Shown one piece after another: positions 57,745-64,000 of a stretch of DNA of 64,000 nucleotides (its first letter is position 1; every line of letters begins with the position of its first letter). Under the pieces are notes generated by a model. That model saw only the letters and a program-made list of their open reading frames with translations. It searched no databases and had not been told where the DNA came from. Source of the stretch: Hygrocybe punicea. Taxonomy: Eukaryota; Basidiomycota; Agaricomycetes; Agaricales; Hygrophoraceae. Position numbers and translations under genes: made by a program. The stretch is taken from contig OY744462.1 of NCBI GenBank assembly GCA_963556145.1, forward strand, positions 496,001 to 560,000, written 5' to 3'.

Positions 57745-58607
57745 AACCACCTCTACCCACACAAGTGACGGGTGCATAAAGTAAATGTATCACAGGATTC
57801 AAGTCAAATGCAATTCTTCAAGGATAGAACAAGGGCGGGTGGGTAAGACACCTCAATAACAACATAATATGGGAGTCACCTCCACCCATGCAACCACTGA
57901 AGATTGCATAACAAAGACACTACATGATCTGGGATAGCTCAATAATGAAATAAGGGCTGGTGGGAACCACCTCCACATGGGCTACCACTGAAGGTTGCAT
58001 TAAAAAGATGCACCATAGCATGTATGTCAAATGGGACAGCTCAATATATGGGGTGAGAAGCAACTCTAGCTGTGCAATCACTGAAGGTTGCATAACAAAG
58101 ATGCATTGCAGCATCGGTGTCAAATGGGGCAGCTCAACGATGGTGTAAGGGCAGGTGGGGACTACCTTGAATTGGTGTGTCAAATAGGGCAGTTCAACGA
58201 CAGCATAAGAGCAGGTGAGAACCACCTCTAGCCATACAACCACCAAAGGTCGCAAAAAAAAGATGCATCACAGTCTCAATGTTAAATGGGACAGCTCAAC
58301 AATGACATAAGAGTGGGTGGGAACCACCTCCACCCAGGCAACCCAAAGGTCGCATAGCAAAGATGCACTGCAGCATTTATGTCAAATGGGACAGCTCAAC
58401 ACACAACCACCGAAGGTCGCATAACAACAACGTACTGAAGCATTTCTGTCAAATGGGACAGCTCAACACACAACCACCAAAGGTCATATAGCAAAGATGC
58501 ACTGCAGCATCTATCTCAAATGGGACAGCTCAACACGCAACTACCAAATATCACATAACAAAGATGCACTGCAGCATCTATATCAAATGGGACAACTCAA
58601 TAATGAC
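57745..58607. repeat. tandem repeat with ~75-115-bp units
   Basis: Units contain GGTGGGAACCACCTCCACCC, GCAACCACC-AAGGTCGCATA-CAAAGATGCA and GTCAAATGGGACAGCTCAAC. Spacing is irregular: some units lack the GGTGGGAACC segment, giving long and short forms. Confidence 0.8.
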
Positions 58608-59660
58608 ATAGGTTCAGATAATGCACAGAAGGAATTAGAATATCTTTTAGCAGTAGAAATTAGTACAGAATCAGGGTGTTCAAAGGACTGGTAGTGTTCA
58701 AGAACACTGTAAACCACCAGTTGAAACTTGCAAAATGCTAATACTGCAATATTTCAAATAATAAATACAATAATAATAGTTAATGAATACTGATATACTG
58801 TCAATTATTTGTGAATAAGCAATAGAAAAATTAATTAAACCTGGCATAGCCAAAAACTGAGCAGGAAGGTGTTTGGTGGGTTAGTTGTTTGGCACATGGT
58901 GGCTATGCGAGGGACCAGGACACAACGGCCACTCGTCTGCAGCCGAAATGAGGCACCATAGGTGTATTCCAGCTGGATGGGGGTGGGTAGGTCTGGGGGT
59001 GGTGGTGACGTGAGAGATTAGGATGCCCTGGCTGCACATTTTCAATAAGGATGAGGCACCATGGGTCTATTCCAGGCAGACATAGTCGAAAATGGCAGGG
59101 GAGGTTTCTTGGGTGGTAAAAAAAGGTGGTGGGGCACATGGTGGCATTGGGCCCCCCCTGACCACTTGTACCCAATGGGAAGGAGGTGCCAAGAATTAAT
59201 TCTAGCAGGGCATGGCCAAAAACCACCTGAGAAGGTGTCTGGGGTGTACACAAGCAGAGGCTGGGTGGTTGAGGCACAGAGCAGCGATGTGATGAATTAG
59301 GACATCATGGACACTCATTTTCACTGGAAATGAGGCGCTGTGCATTTCCTGCTGGGCATGGCCAAAAACCAGTGTGAAAACATAGGAGAATGAGTGTTTG
59401 AGTCTGGGGGTGCTTGGGCACTGGGCAGAAACGGGTGAGACTGGGACACCCTAAAGTCTCATTTTCTATGCAAACCAGGTGTGGGGGGTGTATATGAGCT
59501 GGGGCTGGTCGAAAATGGTGTGGGGTGGCATGTCCTGGGTATAAAACAGTCAGGGGGATGGTGCTTAGGCACTGGCTGGAAATGGGTGAGACTGGGACCC
59601 CCCAACACCTCATTTTCTATGCAAACAAAGTGTGGGGGGCGTAGACTAGCTGGAGCGATC
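58608..59660 (-). repeat. inverted copy of satellite block and AT-rich tail
   Basis: 58,608-58,850 is the reverse complement of the tail at 42,482-42,707, and 58,850-59,660 is reverse satellite units matching 35,450-36,161 and 42,182-42,480. At 59,085-59,100 it has the uninterrupted sequence where the LTR element is inserted in the other copy. Confidence 0.82.
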
Positions 59661-61066
59661 TTGGAGGAGGGCTGGCCGATTCGGAAATGGATGACCAAAT
59701 CAACGTTTTTTTTTGTAACTTTTTTTTTTTGAGACCGGCAACCACCGGGCCAGCTGTATTACACGCTCAAACGGGAAATACCCTTATCCCATGTCACGGA
59801 CGTTATGTTTGGACAATGCTTACATAGCCCTGTTTCGGGGCATCTATGACTCTATGTCCGTGCAGGCAAAGTTTCTGGCAGAAGGAATTTGTTTTGGAAG
59901 TGGTTACAATAAACAAATTTGTGGTATAGCGAGAAACTCAGTTTTTTGGGGAAAAAACAGGAAGAGGTTTTTTCAAACTCGAAAACAGTGTTCAGTCCTA
60001 ATCGAGGAGTCAAATGAGCTGTGAGGGCGGGAGGGACAAGCAGCAGGTCTGCATAAAATGTGAACACAGTGTCGAGTTGGTTGAGGAAGCTGAGGACGCT
60101 GTTATGTCTTATAGCAAGTATATTGAAGAAGATACCTGCTGCTAGGGAGTGGTGGGGGGGTTAGAATGAGGGAGCTGGAGGGTGGGTGAAATGAAAGAGA
60201 TAATCTGCTCTATTGAGCAGAGAAGATGGCTCGATACTGATGTGTGTTGCGGATACTGATACTGATACTGACTAAGCAATGACTAAGCAACTCATGTGCT
60301 GCTTTTGGTGATGCAGGCCTTTTTTTCACTGTTTTGTTGCAATGCCCAACCAAATAAATACCAGAAAGATTGTAGGACACTGTTGACATGTTACAGTACA
60401 AATGCTACTGCAATGTCAAGGCTTTTGATGCACAAATAAAGTCAATATTAATTAAATTTTATAAATTTGTTATCTGCACTTTCTTTGGCACTAGAGCTTT
60501 GTGAATTGTTATTCTCCTTATTCCTTATTTGTGTTGTAAAATGACTCATTGCAGGTACACAATAAATTTTCAGTACTTTATTTATGTAATGGAAGAAAAA
60601 TGATGTTTCTGGTCATTTGGAAAAAAAAGCTACACTTTCTTAACTTACCTGTCTTCAAATTAACCATTTATCACTCCTCTTTACCTTTTATTATAGCTGC
60701 TGTATTCTAGCTTCTGTATCCTGCCTTGCCTGCACCATGAATTATTGAAAGCCTAATACCAAACATTTCCATTGTTTTGTATTTGATTTTTCTTGGCCAG
60801 AGATGTAGTCTAATCTCTTTGAAGTATAGATGTGAATTGTAGTATAGGACCTTGAGAAAACATCAAATATGTTACAAATATGAAATGTAAAGCTGCCCTT
60901 ATGTTAAAGTCAACATACAGCAGCTTACTCAGTAACTTGTACAATGTGGGATGTTGACTATATCTTCACAATAATGGCATATGAAAGTCTCAAAAAATCC
61001 CTCATGTTTTCTATTAACCTCACACTACTACCTTTACTCTAGAGGGATTGTATTTAGAACAAATTA
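59661..61066. other. spacer with poly-T run, no gene recognised
   Basis: A T-rich run at 59,706-59,731 could be the reverse of a poly-A tail. After it the sequence is AT-rich, with simple GATACTGATACTGATACTGA repeats near 60,250. No conserved frame seen. Confidence 0.4.
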
Positions 61067-61702
61067 TTGCTGTTTTCAAAAGTCATGACCTTTTGAAAAA
61101 TAAATCTTTTAAAGAGGAAGACCCTAGTGAAAATGATAACTCATAAAATATGTTCTAAGGGCTATCTTTCTCTGTATTTACATTTTCAAAATATATGGTA
61201 TGTAGAGAGTTATAGGTGAATTGTTGATTTCAGTCATTTCAACTTGTACAATGAATATCTCTGCATGAAATGCTTGGATTGACATGATTGTAGAGAGAAA
61301 CTTGAGCTATTTCTCAAGGGCTACAAGGGCTCATACCGTGTTTTTCCATATTTTGGATTATTGTAATGTTATGTATACAGAGAACATTTTTGTGTAATTC
61401 TTCTTCAAACTTTCAAAATATGGAAAAACACGGTATGAGCCCTTGTAGCCCTTGAGAAATAGCTCAAGTTTCTCTCTACAATCATGTCAATCCAAGCATT
61501 TCATGCAGAGATATTCATTGTACAAGTTGAAATGACTGAAATCAACAATTCACCTATAACTCTCTACATACCATATATTTTGAAAATGTAAATACAGAGA
61601 AAGATAGCCCTTAGAACATATTTCATGAGTTATCATTTTCACTAGGGTCTTCCTCTTTAAAAGATTTATTTTTCAAAAGGTCATGACTTTTGAAAACGGC
61701 AA
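61067..61702. mobile_element. TA-flanked palindromic MITE (636 bp)
   Basis: Near-perfect palindrome from TTGCTGTTTTCAAAAGTCAT to ATGACTTTTGAAAACGGCAA, centre near 61,380, TA on both sides (61,065-61,066 and 61,703-61,704). The first bases TTGCT-TTT resemble those of the 8,372 MITE. Confidence 0.85.
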
Positions 61703-61704
61703 TA

Positions 61705-64000
61705 AGTGCCAAAAATTCTTTGTCAAACTAAACAGCATAAGGTTTTCAGCAATTCATGGATTTGGTAAATTTGTCTTCATATACTACTCAATAAATTTCC
61801 AGGACTTTCCACATATCTTTCCACATGATGTACAACAAGTCCTTCTGCAAAGGCAAAGCATTTTGAGTTCAACTGGACTCAGTATTAATTTACTGACAAC
61901 ATTTTATGAATATTCAACCATGATTCTAATTTAGCTTGAAATTCTTAGCCTTTGCAGGCAAAGTTGTAGCAGGATATGTGGAGAACCTCTTACAATTTTA
62001 TAGGAATTTATTTAGTCATATGCCATGGACAGGGCACAAAGTCTGAACCCCAGGTAAAAGCAATTATTTTTAATTATTTTTTTAATTATTTTTTTTCTGC
62101 AACACACACCAGTATTGGGCCGAGAAGATGGTGGCAAGTGGGAGTGGCACGAGCTGAGAGGCAAACGTGCCACAACTTGCCAGATTCGTACATAGACTTA
62201 ATTCTAATTTACACTCATTCTTCATGTTTGTTAGAAGACAATTAGGCAAGGATATGACAAATTATTGAACCCATGCTTTGGGCATGGCTCTGAACTAAGG
62301 TGAAATAAAAATTACTGAACAAGTGCCTCGGTCAAGCCCTGAGCTAGGGTTAGATGCTGAGCACTGCTACAGTACTGGAAAATCCCTGGCTGAGGGATTT
62401 TTGGGGGCTTTCTGGTGGCTTGGATTATGTAAGACAGCAAATCGGAAAATGTTCTAAGTCCATCCTTTGCCATTGTTTGTCAACGTTCATTCCTTTCCCA
62501 TCAACCACCATCTGCTCTCCTCTCAACACCAACTCATAACTTCTCTCTCTTTTGACCCTCTCCCCTCTTTGGCTGGAGTCATGAAGCCCTGGGCTGTTAG
62601 TCCTTCTCTGCCTTGTCTGTGAGTGTCACCCCATTTATATTGGCTTCCACCATTGTGATCCCCCTTTCATGTACTTTACTTTTTTACATTCTTCATGTCA
62701 TAGAGTAGCTATTTCACAATGATATGTGGTTTCATGAAGTATTTGATTAATTGAGGAAGCTATTATACCGTGAAATGTTGAAAAGAGCATTAGCTAGTGT
62801 TAAACCCAGGCCAGGACCCCCTTGGACTGGGGTTGACTCAGTGGGAAAACAAGGATAAATTTGAAGCCCGGAACAAACATAATGTCCATGGCATGGAAAA
62901 ATACAATTTCTAGCCCTAGACCAGGGCTGTGAAAAAAATCCCTGGCTCAGGACTTGGCACAAATAGGTGTGTACTTACAGGTCTCATCCATAACCGTCCA
63001 TGTCATGTGACACCAAATTGCTGAAACCACATAGAAATGCAAGTTATAAACTCATTGAGGGACATATGAGAAATGTGAAGCCCATGAAAATTGGAATATG
63101 GTTAGGTGAAGGGCTCAATGAGTTTAAATTATTTTTTGGTGGTGTAATCAATATTTTGTTTTGGACACCAAAAATCCATGTCATCCTTGAATACAACACC
63201 AAAAAATAATTTAAATTTATTTGGCCATTCAATTGGCGCGATGCTGATAGTGGGGAAAAATAAAATAAAATAAAATAAAGAAAATCTGGAGCATGTGCTG
63301 CGTGACACATTTGCACCTGGCCATCCCTTCCTGCCGCTATTTCTTCAAGATCTTTGTATATGACATATATTAGAGCCTCTAGATAGTGTATATAGACTAA
63401 TATACATGAAAATACAGCAAATAAAAGAGAAATAAAAGAAATAAAAAATAAGGATACATGGGGCGCCACTGGCAAATGGATGGGTACTCACCTTCGCAGA
63501 GGCACCGGATGGGGTCTGAAATTGGTGGTGAAGGGCGCTGGAGGGCGAGTGAGGGCTGGAATGGATGATGGGGGGTGGGGAAGGGTGCATAGAGTGGGGG
63601 GTGGCAATGGATGACGAGAAAAGGGCCAGGAAGTGAGGTGGATGGGGGAAATGGAAAGGGGATGGATGGAGGAGGGCTCCCGGCCCTGAAAGAGCAGCAG
63701 AAATGGTTAGTACGTGGGGGAAAAGGCAGGAAAGGGTGGGTACTCACCTTCGCCCTTGGGGCCCCCACAGCCCTCCCAATGTTGGTGCTGGCATTGTGGG
63801 ATCACTGCCTGGGATGCGTTTAGATGCATCCTCTTGCAGGGGGCGTGGGGATCCATGTATTCAAGTTCATTGGAATCCATTAGGAACAATAAAACTAATA
63901 AACTGCATCAATAGTTAATACACTGTGTCTAAATGAAAAAGTAGCTGACTTACATCTATGCACGGCAAGGAGATGAGTTACATGAGCGGCATGATGGAAG
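61705..64000. other. non-coding region, repeats only
   Basis: No gene recognised. A GGGTACTCACCTTCGC block occurs twice (about 63,482 and 63,737), which on the minus strand gives GTGAGTACC donor-like sites, but no exon can be supported. G-rich low complexity lies at 63,500-63,740 and an AATAAAATAAAATAAA run near 63,255. Confidence 0.4.

Noticed and set aside
59791..60024. 77-codon frame after the poly-T run as a LINE tail
   Set aside because: No similarity to reverse transcriptase or a known 3' end could be recognised.

Overview
The window looks like a repeat-dominated piece of a basidiomycete (Agaricomycete-type) fungal nuclear genome. The evidence is GT-AG introns of 50-60 bases, a Helitron protein of the fungal DUF6570/Rep/PIF1 type, a Tad-like LINE with a zinc-knuckle ORF1, and fragments of proteins that recur in mushroom genomes. 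I see no tRNA, rRNA or CRISPR gene and no clearly intact host gene. A run of 100 N (47,922-48,021) marks an assembly gap.

Layout. 1-870 holds an acidic, GAC-rich low-complexity core. 1,159-1,815 is a 33-bp minisatellite. 1,913-5,751 is an intron-containing gene of unknown function, broken by a block carrying two SINE-like repeats, a C-rich tandem region and a possible LTR remnant. 6,697-15,733 is a nearly complete but decayed Helitron. Its long reading frame is split by two TA-flanked palindromic MITEs and ends in a cysteine-protease-like domain; its 3' hairpin and CTAG end are visible. 15,734-18,000 is an imperfect inverted-repeat element with a nested 9-bp-TSD MITE. A second Helitron 3' end (19,986) abuts a truncated minus-strand LINE (19,990-22,400), which itself abuts the N-terminal part of a second Helitron (to 23,744). 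23,880-25,650 has three tandem-repeat arrays. 27,459-34,684 is a 7.2-kb imperfect palindrome with 44-bp tandem repeats, short telomere-like runs and CTG/GAC-rich cores. 34,917-42,480 is an array of ~147-bp satellite units into which a 6.0-kb LTR element without pol (36,162-42,176, TSD ATTTT) has inserted. 44.6-45.3 kb and 55.9-57.3 kb hold decayed fungal protein genes. 46,930-49,026 is a palindromic CAC-ended element containing the gap. 49,826-50,684 is a non-autonomous hAT-like element. The remaining right side is tandem repeats, inverted copies of the satellite block, a third SINE-like copy and a third TA-flanked palindrome (61,067-61,702).

The strongest observations come from comparing copies inside the window. 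Three insertions (the LTR element, the CAC-ended palindrome and one Helitron-like end) have a related unoccupied copy elsewhere in the window. Removing the two TA MITEs from the Helitron restores its reading frame exactly. Seven Helitron-type 3' hairpins keep one fold (4-bp stem, 1-nt bulge, 3-bp stem, 3-nt loop) while the paired bases covary. Some elements are therefore well defined at base level, while most protein-coding content is decayed.
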